From contig CANRFN010000011.1 of assembly GCA_947629915.1 (NCBI GenBank), positions 1 to 64,000 of the forward strand: 64,000 nt of DNA, read 5' to 3'. The notes under the pieces were generated by a model, which saw nothing but the letters and a program-made list of their open reading frames with translations, was not told the origin of the DNA and made no database searches. This document shows, one piece after another, positions 35,577-44,184 of the stretch. How positions within the stretch are numbered: the first letter of the stretch is position 1; every line of letters begins with the position of its first letter. This DNA is from an uncultured Oscillospiraceae bacterium (lineage in GTDB: Bacteria > Bacillota > Clostridia > Oscillospirales > Oscillospiraceae). The translations under genes were made by a program, and so were the position numbers.

Positions 35577-37643
35577 TTAGAAATTACAGACCTGCACGTT
35601 GTTGCGTGCGAGGTTTTCCATACATTTGCTGTGGTGTTCTACGAATTTAGAGAAATGCTGGATGCACTTGTTGCGATCCGGTGCAGTATAGTCTTCATTG
35701 TGGCACAGAAGAAGATAGGAACTATAGAGATCCCGCTGTACAGACAGCCCGTCCAGGAAGGTGTGCCACCGATCTCCAAGTTTCTTCTTGATGTATGCGT
35801 TTGCTAGATGATCGTACTGGCTTGCACGATACATCTTGTTCACTACATGGAACTCGCCACCAGTGCTTTCAAATACCTGTTTCAGCCGTGCAAAAAAGTA
35901 TCCGGGGCACCGGTTCAAGATGGAATGGCCAAACCGCTTGCGCCGTCCTTGACCGCGTCCGCGTTTGGGCTTATCTTCTGTTGTCGTTTCATTGAGCTGT
36001 TTTGAGCCTTTGACGTTGTTAGTGGTTTTGTCCTCTTTGCCGTCCTTGGCCCCTTTGGCTTCAACTTTTCGTTTCACTTCTTCCTGGGAAGGCTTACCTA
36101 TCTGACCGTAATCCGCAGGCCTTACATCTGTTGTCTCTGCTGCTGTTGCATTTTGAGTCACCGCATCCAGTGTTGGCTGTTCCTGCTTCTTTGCCCGCTT
36201 TTGCATGGCTTTCGCGTTGCATGGCTCAATTCCCACACTGTCTGCTATAGCGCGGATTTCATATGCTTTCTGGTTGATTGCCAGATGCCGGTTTATCGCG
36301 TTCTTCCGGCAAAGATCTCTATGCCGCTTCTGGAGCTTTTTGTACCGTTTGGATTTCTTCCAGATCTTCTTGCCTTTGCGGATGGTACCGTCCTCATTGT
36401 AGTTCTTGGGATTCGTGGCTCTACGGGAGCGGTCCATCGCACGGTAGAGCTCTTTCTCTTTGTACTCATTCTCAAAGGAGGAGTGACCATTCCGTTCTGC
36501 GAGATTGAAGGCATCTACCTTATCAAGAGTTGCAAGCTCTACACACTGCGGGCCGAGATCAATACCCACTTCGCCCTTCCCATAGGAATGGCGAGGATTG
36601 CCTTTGCTATCGTACTTTTCGCAGGGTTTGCCTTCCACGGTGATATGGCAAAATACACGGAGCTTGCCGCGAATGATTTCACAAGATAATGACACGTAGC
36701 AGGGGCGATAGATATCCTGCGGATCACCGCTTTCTTTCCAATGTTTGATGGCACTGTTCTCAATCTCTTCTGGATGCTGGAGATATGCGATGATGCTTGC
36801 TACCTCATCTTTTACAAACCGATCTTTCGGCTTTATGATGACGGAGAAGGAATACCGTTTTTTGAGAGTGGTACGAATCTCATGCTTCAGCGTATCAGAC
36901 ACAACCTGCGGAACCTTTTCATCTTCGCTAAGACCAAGCTGTGCCTTCTTTACTGCAAGCTGCTTTTGAAATTCCGCCTCGACATCCTTTGGACCAGCGG
37001 CAAGAGCAATAGAACACCAGAGTTTACCTTCTTTGCAAGTGAGGGGAATACCGCGTTCAATTTGCTTTGCACGGATACAGGGGAGATCGCCCTTCTTCTT
37101 ATAAGACAGGCGTTCTCCATCCCGATAGAGAATGGTTTCTACTCCACGCCAGACATCTTCAGCTATAGTGAGTGCAAAGATAGAATTGAGATCCATCTCT
37201 TTTGCGATCTCTTCCATCTGTTTGCGTGCATAGTCCCACGTTACATTGCACTCTTTCTGCATGGCTTCCATCTGTTTGGAGACTTCAGCCTTCTGGTTAT
37301 CCAGGTTGGACAGTTGCTTTTTGTCCTGCTCTTTTCCAATCTTCTGGGCCAGATCGCCATACTGCTTTTTGAGAGTCTTGTACCTATCCTGATAGATGAG
37401 GGCTTTCACCCGCTTTTCCATGATCTCTGTGAGTTTATTCGATGCAATACGCAGCTGGTTTGCCGCGGCAAACAGACGCCGTTTGACATCTTCCGGCATA
37501 TCAGCCTCGACTACCAAGACATGACGAGTGGCGACCTTACGACGCCCATCCTTGGCCTTCTTATACTCTTTCTCGTCCTCTTCCCGCTTGATCTGTTCTG
37601 CGGTCTTCTTTACGTTCGGATCTACCTTCTTCTTCCTGGGCAT
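35577..37643 (-). CDS. tnpB: TnpB-family RNA-guided nuclease, long variant
   Basis: 688 aa, against ~400 for a typical TnpB. The RuvC-like catalytic residues are retained: D362 in VGIDLGPQCVEL, E473 in SVGIEPCNAKAMQKRAKK, D638 in VQRDLYSSYLLL. The usual CxxC zinc ribbon before the third motif is absent. Additions are a Lys/Glu-rich N-terminus with coiled-coil character (~50-150) and a charged, low-complexity insert (~487-570) between motifs II and III. The bridge-helix region DRSRRATNPKNYNEDGTIRKG matches a Clostridia TnpB subgroup I know. Its ATG overlaps the tnpA remnant. Confidence 0.88.
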   Translation of the reverse strand: MPRKKKVDPNVKKTAEQIKREEDEKEYKKAKDGRRKVATRHVLVVEADMPEDVKRRLFAAANQLRIASNKLTEIMEKRVKALIYQDRYKTLKKQYGDLAQKIGKEQDKKQLSNLDNQKAEVSKQMEAMQKECNVTWDYARKQMEEIAKEMDLNSIFALTIAEDVWRGVETILYRDGERLSYKKKGDLPCIRAKQIERGIPLTCKEGKLWCSIALAAGPKDVEAEFQKQLAVKKAQLGLSEDEKVPQVVSDTLKHEIRTTLKKRYSFSVIIKPKDRFVKDEVASIIAYLQHPEEIENSAIKHWKESGDPQDIYRPCYVSLSCEIIRGKLRVFCHITVEGKPCEKYDSKGNPRHSYGKGEVGIDLGPQCVELATLDKVDAFNLAERNGHSSFENEYKEKELYRAMDRSRRATNPKNYNEDGTIRKGKKIWKKSKRYKKLQKRHRDLCRKNAINRHLAINQKAYEIRAIADSVGIEPCNAKAMQKRAKKQEQPTLDAVTQNATAAETTDVRPADYGQIGKPSQEEVKRKVEAKGAKDGKEDKTTNNVKGSKQLNETTTEDKPKRGRGQGRRKRFGHSILNRCPGYFFARLKQVFESTGGEFHVVNKMYRASQYDHLANAYIKKKLGDRWHTFLDGLSVQRDLYSSYLLLCHNEDYTAPDRNKCIQHFSKFVEHHSKCMENLARNNVQVCNF

Positions 37644-38062
37644 CGTTTCGCCTCCTTTGCCTTTTGCTCGGCGATATATTTTTGAACGGCTTCTTCACTG
37701 ATTATACCGATTGAAGAGATAAAATATCCTCTACTCCACATTGATCCGCAGCGTCCATAAAACTTCTTTAGATTTGGGAATTCCTGAAAGAAGCATCACA
37801 GCAGACTTGCTTTTTAGACACTGGACAACGGTACATGGCGTCTGTGTATGCAGAGCAGAAACAAACAGGTGTATATGATCAGGCATGACTTCTATGACTT
37901 TTATAGTATATCCATACTCCTGGCAAATTTCAAGAAGAATTTCCTCAAGTTTACATCAACAAGCGGTTTCAAGACGCCATACCTGAACTTTGGATACCAG
38001 ACGATGTGATACTGGATTAGGAAAACGCAATGGTCTGCGTGGTTATACTTTTCGGATCTCAT
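37622..38062 (-). pseudogene. tnpA: IS200-like Y1 transposase TnpA, two frameshifts
   Basis: ATG at 38060-38062 opens MRSEKYNHADHCVFLIQYHIVWYPKFRYGVLKP. The frame breaks near 37945 (one base lost), continues in a second frame as EVMPDHIHLFVSA with the HUH motif, and breaks again near 37760, after which a third frame gives GYFISSIGIISEEAVQKYIAEQ with the likely catalytic Tyr. All family parts are present but no single protein can be made, so the element cannot transpose by itself. Confidence 0.88.
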
Positions 38063-38376
38063 ATTCCTCTCCCTTTCAATACCCTCTAATATTACTTTTG
38101 CGAAATGGAGAAAAAATATAAGTCCTCAGACGAAAAAATTTTGCCGGGCCAAATTTTGTGGCTTACGGGGTATACATGACCCAAAACTGACCCGGCCCGG
38201 GCCATTCATCCCCCAAGTAAACTTGGGGGTTTTCTAGCCTCAAACGTTTTATAACAAATGCAACGGCTGCATGCAACCTGTACTTCACAGTCAGCACTTT
38301 TCTACCCTAGTTTCCCCGCATTTCCCTGGGGGAATTGCCGGGGCTTTCCCATCTTTTGGGCCACTGTTCCCCAGTC
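38063..38376 (-). other. IS left end and flank
   Basis: 314 bases without a gene. It contains the hairpin CCCCCAAGT / ACTTGGGGG at 38210-38229 followed by TTTTC on the plus strand, consistent with an IS200/IS605 left-end hairpin (or a terminator shielding tnpA from read-through). The rest shows nothing further. Confidence 0.5.
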
Positions 38377-39135
38377 TCACTGCTGGGTGGACACCGTACG
38401 ATTTCCGCCCCAGCCGGAGAAAAACCGCTCCTTGAGGTAGGCGGTGCCGGCAGTGCGGATGGCCTCCTCCAGGCCCTTGGAGAAGCGCAGCACCCGGGTC
38501 CCATCGTCCGTAAAGGAGGCCGCAGGTCCATAGACCTGGGTAAAGCGGATGTCGCTGAGGGTTACGGCAAGCCTCTTCTCCGCGGCCACCTTCTCCACCG
38601 CCTCCAGCACTTTTCGCTTCACCGGCGGGGTCTCCAGGATGGCGATGCCCCGGCGCTCCAGGTCCTCCGGGTCCATGTGCTCCGCCACGGAGGCAGCGCC
38701 GCTGATGGCCGCGGACTTGGCCCAGCCCAGAAAGCCCCCGGCCTGGGCAGGCTTCTGGCGGCGGATGAGGGCGGGGTAGTCGCAGGAGACCTGACCCACC
38801 GCCAGGACGATCTCCCCGCTGTACTCCTGCCGGATGGAGACCTGCCGCATCTGCACCTCCCCGATGCTGGCGGCCAGGGCGGTGTTCAGCTTCTCCTCGA
38901 TCTCCGGGGCAAAGAAGTCTGTAATGGTGCAGAGCAGCTCCTGCTGCCGCGCCACCGGCATCCGGGCCAGGATGTCCAGCAGCGCATCCGATGCGGAGTT
39001 TCCCATCTTCAAAAGGATCCCCGTGAGATAGCTGTCCTGTGGGAAGGCCTGCAGGCGCTTCAAGAGAGACGGCATCAGCTGCCGGGCTGTCTCCCGGGTG
39101 TCCATGGTTCCAATTGTGATCTCCGCTGCCAGCAT
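38377..39135 (-). CDS. Conserved protein of unknown function
   Basis: 252 aa from ATG 39133-39135 (AAGGGGGAAG ahead). It begins MLAAEITIGTMDTRETARQLMPSLLKRL, has an Ala-rich hydrophobic stretch SAAISGAASVAEHM (~150-163) and ends with VLRFSKGLEEAIRTAGTAYLKERFF. It looks soluble, with a helical N-terminal half and an alpha/beta C-terminal half. I do not recognise the family. No clear partner gene; the IS element is directly downstream. Confidence 0.65.
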   Translation of the reverse strand: MLAAEITIGTMDTRETARQLMPSLLKRLQAFPQDSYLTGILLKMGNSASDALLDILARMPVARQQELLCTITDFFAPEIEEKLNTALAASIGEVQMRQVSIRQEYSGEIVLAVGQVSCDYPALIRRQKPAQAGGFLGWAKSAAISGAASVAEHMDPEDLERRGIAILETPPVKRKVLEAVEKVAAEKRLAVTLSDIRFTQVYGPAASFTDDGTRVLRFSKGLEEAIRTAGTAYLKERFFSGWGGNRTVSTQQ

Positions 39136-39370
39136 CGCGCTTCCCCCTTGTCTTTTGTACAGGATACCACATCCAGACACATTTCGCCAGAGGGCACAGG
39201 AATTCTTTCCGCTTTGCGCATCCAGCCCGATTCCGTGCAGACGGCAAGCGGTTCCCGCAGAGCATACCGACCACGCAAGAAAATGGAAGGGTTCGCCCCC
39301 AACATTGCAGGACACTTGCTGAAAATCCGAATTTCAACTGCAAAAAGCTGCCGAAGATTGGAAATCTCTC

Positions 39371-39399
39371 TTGAGAACTCCCGCAAAAAGTGATATGAT
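39371..39399 (+). promoter_or_regulatory. Promoter of CAP-SLH protein gene
   Basis: TTGAGA, 17-nt spacer, TATGAT, 58 bases before the start codon. The remainder of the 39136-39456 gap shows no gene. Confidence 0.8.
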
Positions 39400-39456
39400 C
39401 TGAAGGTACAGGCGGCAGACCCGCCTTCAATCAGAGCTGAAACAGGAGGTTTGAAG

Positions 39457-42036
39457 ATGAAACGACTTGTGGCACTGCTTCTCAGCGTTGTGCTATGTCT
39501 CACGATGGTGCCTTTCGCCTTCGCCAGTGGAGACCAGTGGATGAAGAGCGGAGACCTCAGCATGCCTAAACTCAGCAAAGAGGAAATCATCAAGCTACTG
39601 GAGGACTCCTCCCTGTACAATGTAGACCAGTTTGACGTCTTTGCCACCGACCCGGATTACACCGAGGGCGAAGTGGGCGAGGTCGAAGAGGAGTTTCTGG
39701 ACGCACTTCTGGCCCGCGTCAACGCCGTGCGCCGCATTGCAGGTGTCGCCTCCGTCAAGATGACCGATGCGGCCAATCTGGCAGCCCAGCAGGCAGCTAC
39801 CCTGATCGCCGCCTGTGAGACGCCGTACTACGATCACATTTTCCAGCCGGCGGACATGGCCGACAGCCTGTACAACGCTGCCTACGCTGCCAGCACGGAT
39901 TCCATCCTTTGGCGCAGCATTCTCTTCACGGTGGAGGATGAGTCCCCCACCTACTTCATCAACTACCTGATGCAGGAAAACATCAATCCGAACTACGTCA
40001 ATCGCCGGCGCCGCATCCTCACCCCCACCATGACAGAGACCGGCTTTGGTCTGGGCATGGGTCTCGGTCTCGGTCAGGACCAGAATGAGGAGGGCTTCTA
40101 CTTCGCCCAGCACTACAACAGCGTTGCCAATACCGCAGACTACAACTTCATCGCCTGGCCCTCCTCCGGCAACTTCCCAGTGGGTCACCTGACCTTCAAC
40201 CGGCCCAATGTGCAGACCGCCTTTGATGCAGAGGACCCCTGGAGTGTAACCCTGAACCCCAACCGCTATACGGTGCCCTCTCTGGACGCCATCTCCGTGA
40301 AGCTCACCCAGATGTCCGATGGCCGGGTGTGGAACTTCTCCTCCGTTGGCCATGCGGACAGCCTCTGGGTTAGCGCCGATGACTACGATGGCAGCGGTCC
40401 CGCCATCATCTTCCGCCCCTGGGATTTGGACGTGCTGGACGGCCTCTACACCGTGGAGATCTCCGGCCTCCGGGCCAAGGACGGCTCCGCCACCACCATC
40501 CGCTATCAGGTGGACTGCTTCGAGCCCGGCGCCTATCAGGTGAGCACTGCCACCGCAGCCGCCGCCAAGACCGCACCGTACTTCACCGATGTGGCGGCGG
40601 ACTACTGGGCATACAACGCCATTCAGCTGGTCCACCAGGAGAACATCATGAACGGCGTGGAGGACGGCACCGCCTTTGACACCGAAAAGCCCATCTCTCT
40701 GGCCGAGATGATGGCCGTCCTGGTGCGGATGTACTACCCGGATGAGATCGTTCAGGACACCGAGCCCGGCACGCCCTGGTATGAGCACTACCGTCAGGCG
40801 GCCATGGTCCACGGACTGATCGCGCAGCTCGCCAACGTCTCAGACTGGACCCGCTCCATGACCCGCGGCGAGATCGCCATCATGCTGTACAACATGATGG
40901 TGGACCACCAAATCACCCTGCGCAACGAAAACGTGAAGAAGACCGTTGTGAACTCCTTCAAAGACATGAACTACGCGGGGACCGCCACCGCAGACGGCGG
41001 CGTACCCTATCAGGACTACAGCATCGGCAATGTGGTGGCATACGGCCTCATGAACGGCGTGGGCGACTCCTTCCTCCCTGATGCCACCTTCACCCGTGCG
41101 CAGCTGGCAGCCCTCTGCTGCAACCTGATGTACTGCCTGCCCTTCCAGCCGGAGGAGGCCCCGGCAGCCAGCAATCCCACTCCAGCTCCCACCGCAGCCC
41201 CCGAGCCCACTCCGGCACCGGCTGAGTCCGCTGCTCCCGCTGAGTCCACCGCTCCCGCCGAGTCCACTGCTCCGGCTGCGTCTACCGCTCCCACTGAGAG
41301 CACAGCACCTGCCGAGTCCACTGCCCCAACTGAGTCTACGGCTCCCGCCGAGTCCACCGCTCCCGCCGAGTCCACTGCTCCGGCTGCGTCTACGGCCCCA
41401 TCTGAAAGCACCGCCCCTGCCGAGTCCACCGCTCCCGCCGAGAGCACAGCTCCAGCCGAATCTGCCGCACCCGCTGAGTCCACCGCCCCCACCGAGAACG
41501 CCAAGGTGAACGAGCTGGTGGCCGCCATCGATGCCAAGGGCAAGAAGATCTCCAAGGCCATCGATACGGGCACCACGCCGGGAACTGCCACCATCACCCA
41601 TACGGACGACAAACTGGTCTTCCAGTATGTCTGCGCCTGTGACTATAACGAGGGCAACGCCACCGTCACCCTGGAATACGACATCAAGACCCAAAAGGCG
41701 GCAGCTCCTCTCACCATAGTCACCCCGCCAACCATTATAGAGAACGTCACGGACGACCTCTTTGGCAAGATCACGGCAACCGTGGACATCAGCACCCTCT
41801 CCAAGAGCACGGTCATCCCGTTCGAGACCGAGACAACGATCGATGATTTTCTGCAGTCTGATATAGATAGCGCCACAAGAGCAGCTGCTGAGGCCAAATA
41901 CGGTGAACTCGAGGAGATGCTGTTGAGCAGCGCAAACGACTATACCCAGTCCGCCCTGGCAGCCTGGAAGTCACTACTGTCTGATGAGGCAAGCGTAGAC
42001 CTCAAGGACATCGGCTTCACCAGCTACGATGGCTGA
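39457..42036 (+). CDS. Secreted CAP-like/SLH surface protein with Ala-Glu-Ser-Thr-Pro repeats
   Basis: 859 aa from ATG 39457 (AGGAGG, 7-nt spacing). A signal peptide (KRLVALLLSVVLCLTMVPFAFA) is cut near residue 24. Residues ~65-260 look like a divergent CAP/SCP domain (LLARVNAVRRIAGVASVKM, then FIAWPSSGNFPVG). Three S-layer-homology repeats (~355-575; FTDVAADYWAYNAIQLVHQENIMNGV is the first) suit cell-wall binding. Residues ~584-682 are ESTAPA-type repeats, a probable glycosylated or extended linker. The last ~175 residues form a beta-rich domain I do not recognise. A surface adhesin or wall protein is likely. Confidence 0.85.
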   Translation: MKRLVALLLSVVLCLTMVPFAFASGDQWMKSGDLSMPKLSKEEIIKLLEDSSLYNVDQFDVFATDPDYTEGEVGEVEEEFLDALLARVNAVRRIAGVASVKMTDAANLAAQQAATLIAACETPYYDHIFQPADMADSLYNAAYAASTDSILWRSILFTVEDESPTYFINYLMQENINPNYVNRRRRILTPTMTETGFGLGMGLGLGQDQNEEGFYFAQHYNSVANTADYNFIAWPSSGNFPVGHLTFNRPNVQTAFDAEDPWSVTLNPNRYTVPSLDAISVKLTQMSDGRVWNFSSVGHADSLWVSADDYDGSGPAIIFRPWDLDVLDGLYTVEISGLRAKDGSATTIRYQVDCFEPGAYQVSTATAAAAKTAPYFTDVAADYWAYNAIQLVHQENIMNGVEDGTAFDTEKPISLAEMMAVLVRMYYPDEIVQDTEPGTPWYEHYRQAAMVHGLIAQLANVSDWTRSMTRGEIAIMLYNMMVDHQITLRNENVKKTVVNSFKDMNYAGTATADGGVPYQDYSIGNVVAYGLMNGVGDSFLPDATFTRAQLAALCCNLMYCLPFQPEEAPAASNPTPAPTAAPEPTPAPAESAAPAESTAPAESTAPAASTAPTESTAPAESTAPTESTAPAESTAPAESTAPAASTAPSESTAPAESTAPAESTAPAESAAPAESTAPTENAKVNELVAAIDAKGKKISKAIDTGTTPGTATITHTDDKLVFQYVCACDYNEGNATVTLEYDIKTQKAAAPLTIVTPPTIIENVTDDLFGKITATVDISTLSKSTVIPFETETTIDDFLQSDIDSATRAAAEAKYGELEEMLLSSANDYTQSALAAWKSLLSDEASVDLKDIGFTSYDG

Positions 42037-42070
42037 GCCCATTTCAACTGCCAATAGCCAATAAGACGCG

Positions 42071-42114
42071 GCGGCGGCACTGCCCTAAGAGGCAGTGCCG
42101 CCGCTGTTTTATTT
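42071..42114 (+). terminator. Terminator of CAP-SLH gene
   Basis: 14-bp stem GCGGCGGCACTGCC / GGCAGTGCCGCCGC with a 6-nt loop followed by TGTTTTATTT. Confidence 0.92.
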
Positions 42115-42136
42115 CCCGTTGTATTCGATCGGGCAA

Positions 42137-42676
42137 TCAAATTCCATCACAGAAGGCCATGATCTCGTCTTTCCTATCAGCCACATCGTCCCTGTTCTCC
42201 ACAGAGCACAGCCCCAGCCGGCCGCAGCAGGCGATCTCCAGGTGTCCATAGAAGTGCTCAATCGTGTCAAAGATGTGCTGACACTCCCGCATGCTGGTCC
42301 CGGTCCGCAGCGCCACCACATAGCCCTTCTTGCCCGGCCGCAGGGCTGCATGGGGTTCATGGGTGTTGCACCACGGGGTGCAGCGGTCTATGAAGGCCTT
42401 GAACTGGCCCGGGACATCCGCCCAGTAGGAGGGGGAGACGGACACGATCATTTCTGCCCAGTCCAAGAGGTCCATGATCTTCTCCACATCGTCCCGCTGG
42501 ACACACTGCGCCGTCTTGTGGCAGACACGGCAGCCCTTGCAGAAGTGGAAACGGAAGTCATCGATGCAGATGCTCCTCACCCCATACCGCGCCGCGAGAC
42601 AGACTGAGACAATCTTTGAGATCTCCTCCGTGGCGCCGTCCCGCACGGGGCTGCAGTTGATCACCAATGCGTTCAT
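42137..42676 (-). CDS. NADPH-dependent FMN reductase-like flavoprotein
   Basis: A 179-aa flavodoxin-fold protein. It has ALVINCSPVRDGATEEISKIV (FMN phosphate loop), the cysteine pair group FCKGCRVCHKTAQC, and SPSYWADVPGQFKAFIDRCTPW typical of iron-sulfur flavoprotein-like reductases in anaerobes. The cysteines are fewer than in true Isf proteins, so cluster binding is uncertain. The start overlaps the MFS stop by 4 bases, giving an operon with it. Confidence 0.85.
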   Translation of the reverse strand: MNALVINCSPVRDGATEEISKIVSVCLAARYGVRSICIDDFRFHFCKGCRVCHKTAQCVQRDDVEKIMDLLDWAEMIVSVSPSYWADVPGQFKAFIDRCTPWCNTHEPHAALRPGKKGYVVALRTGTSMRECQHIFDTIEHFYGHLEIACCGRLGLCSVENRDDVADRKDEIMAFCDGI

Positions 42677-43983
42677 TTCACTCGTCCTCCCTCCGGCTCT
42701 GGAAAAGTGTATCCCTTGAGGATTCGCCGGAACACCAGGCACACCGCCACACTCAGAAGCGCCAGGATCAGCATCACCATGGCAGTGCCAGCCTCTTTCC
42801 CTGTCCCGAACAGCTGCACCAGCAGTCCGTCCGGCCGAGCCGCAGCCATCCAGGGTTCGCACACCTGATCCACCAGGAAGCCCCCGGTGAGGGTGCCGAT
42901 GGGGATGGTGAAGAACTGCATCGTATTCCTACAGGCGTACACCCGCCCCTGCATCTCGGCTGGGATGGTGCTCCGAAGGATCACGTCCAGGTTGGCGTTC
43001 ATGACGGGCACCACGGACCAGCCAATGATCTGGGCAACACACCACCAGACCGGGGTTCTGGCAAAGGCCAGCATCAAGTTTTCCACCCCAAGAGAGAACA
43101 ACATGGTGCACCAGATCACCATGATCCGGTTCTTGGGGGCGGGCAGGATGGTAACCACAAGGCTGCCGGCCAATGTGGCCACCCCTGCGCACATGGTTAC
43201 CACACCCAGCACCGCCCTTCCGCCGTTTGTCCGGGCGAGCACATAGGGCGGCAGAACTGCATCGAAGGCGGAGGCCACAAAGTTCACCCCGGCGAGAAAG
43301 AGAATCAGCCAGAGGATCATCCCGTGCTTTCGGAGGTACTTGAGGCCCGCCTTGGCGCTGGAGAGCACGCTCTCTTGGGTGTCGTCTGCCCTCCTCTGGA
43401 CCTGCGGCACCGGTACAAAGCACGCCAGGCCGAGAAAGGCCGCGAGGAAGGTGCCGAGGTCCACCGCGATCACGCCGCCCATCCCCATCGCCGCATACAG
43501 TGCCGTGGCGATCACCGGGTGCAGGATGGTGATCAGCGCGTTGGAGAAGGATTTCAGCCCACTGGCCCGCTGGTACTGCGTCTTTGGGGTGATGAGGGTG
43601 AGGGTAACCTCGCTGGCGGGCTGCTGTACCGTGTTCATGAGCCCGCTCACCGCGTTGAGGCAGTACAGGTGCACCGGCATCAAGGCATTTGCCCGCAGCA
43701 GTACCAGGACCACAACAGAACAGCAGGCTGCCAGGGTGTCGCAGACCAGCATGGTTTTCTTCTTGTCCCACCGGTCTGAGAGGGCGCCGGCAAAGATGCT
43801 CATCAGCACATACGGGGTGTACGAGCAGATGGAGAGCAGCGCCGTCTGCAATGCGGACCCGGTAGTCTCGTAGAGCCACAGGGTGAGGGCAAAACTGGTC
43901 AGGGATGAGCCCAGTTGGGACAGGGCCTGGGTGGACCAGAGGATCAGAAAAGGTCTCATGGTCTTGTTGTTTTCGCTTTTCAT
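42673..43983 (-). CDS. MFS transporter
   Basis: A 436-aa permease with 12 hydrophobic segments, starting ATG 43981-43983 after AAAGGAGC. FAGALSDRWDKKKTMLVCDTLAACC is the MFS motif A region; the pattern is that of the enterobactin/macrolide exporter-like group. The substrate is unknown; efflux of a drug or metabolite is plausible. Coupled by a 4-base overlap to the flavoprotein gene. Confidence 0.88.
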   Translation of the reverse strand: MKSENNKTMRPFLILWSTQALSQLGSSLTSFALTLWLYETTGSALQTALLSICSYTPYVLMSIFAGALSDRWDKKKTMLVCDTLAACCSVVVLVLLRANALMPVHLYCLNAVSGLMNTVQQPASEVTLTLITPKTQYQRASGLKSFSNALITILHPVIATALYAAMGMGGVIAVDLGTFLAAFLGLACFVPVPQVQRRADDTQESVLSSAKAGLKYLRKHGMILWLILFLAGVNFVASAFDAVLPPYVLARTNGGRAVLGVVTMCAGVATLAGSLVVTILPAPKNRIMVIWCTMLFSLGVENLMLAFARTPVWWCVAQIIGWSVVPVMNANLDVILRSTIPAEMQGRVYACRNTMQFFTIPIGTLTGGFLVDQVCEPWMAAARPDGLLVQLFGTGKEAGTAMVMLILALLSVAVCLVFRRILKGYTFPEPEGGRVK

Positions 43984-44059
43984 GAAGACTTTGCTCCTTT
44001 GATTTTGTGGATCCAGTGTGCAAAGTCTGAGGATCACCGGCTATTTTGTCTGCCGTATC

Positions 44060-44093
44060 GCTCCATGCAGTCTCCTCAAACCTTGCATGGAGC
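44060..44093. promoter_or_regulatory. Inverted repeat upstream of MFS gene
   Basis: Perfect 10-bp arms GCTCCATGCA / TGCATGGAGC separated by 14 bases, 77 bases upstream of the MFS start. It could be an operator for a dimeric regulator; no regulator gene is adjacent. Confidence 0.45.
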
Positions 44094-44184
44094 CCAGACA
44101 ATCGCTAGAAACAGCAGTGTCCCCTCGTACATCAGGGACCTCCTCTCTTCCAGACATGAACCAGACCGCCGGATGGCAGTCTCT

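Larger units (their letters stand above)
35240..38235 (-). mobile_element. IS200/IS605-like element with defective tnpA and intact tnpB
   Basis: About 3 kb, lower in G+C than its surroundings. Order on the minus strand: left-end hairpin, frameshifted Y1 transposase, tnpB, hairpin-bearing right end. Boundaries are approximate; the left is set by the 38210-38229 hairpin and the right by the hairpins near 35290. Confidence 0.75.

Noticed and set aside
35577..37643. Cas12-type CRISPR effector
   Set aside because: No CRISPR array or adaptation genes nearby; an adjacent tnpA remnant and IS-like ends point to TnpB.
41210..41500. Non-coding tandem repeat or CRISPR in the 41.2-41.5 kb region
   Set aside because: It is the in-frame coding repeat of Ala/Glu/Ser/Thr/Pro within the surface protein.
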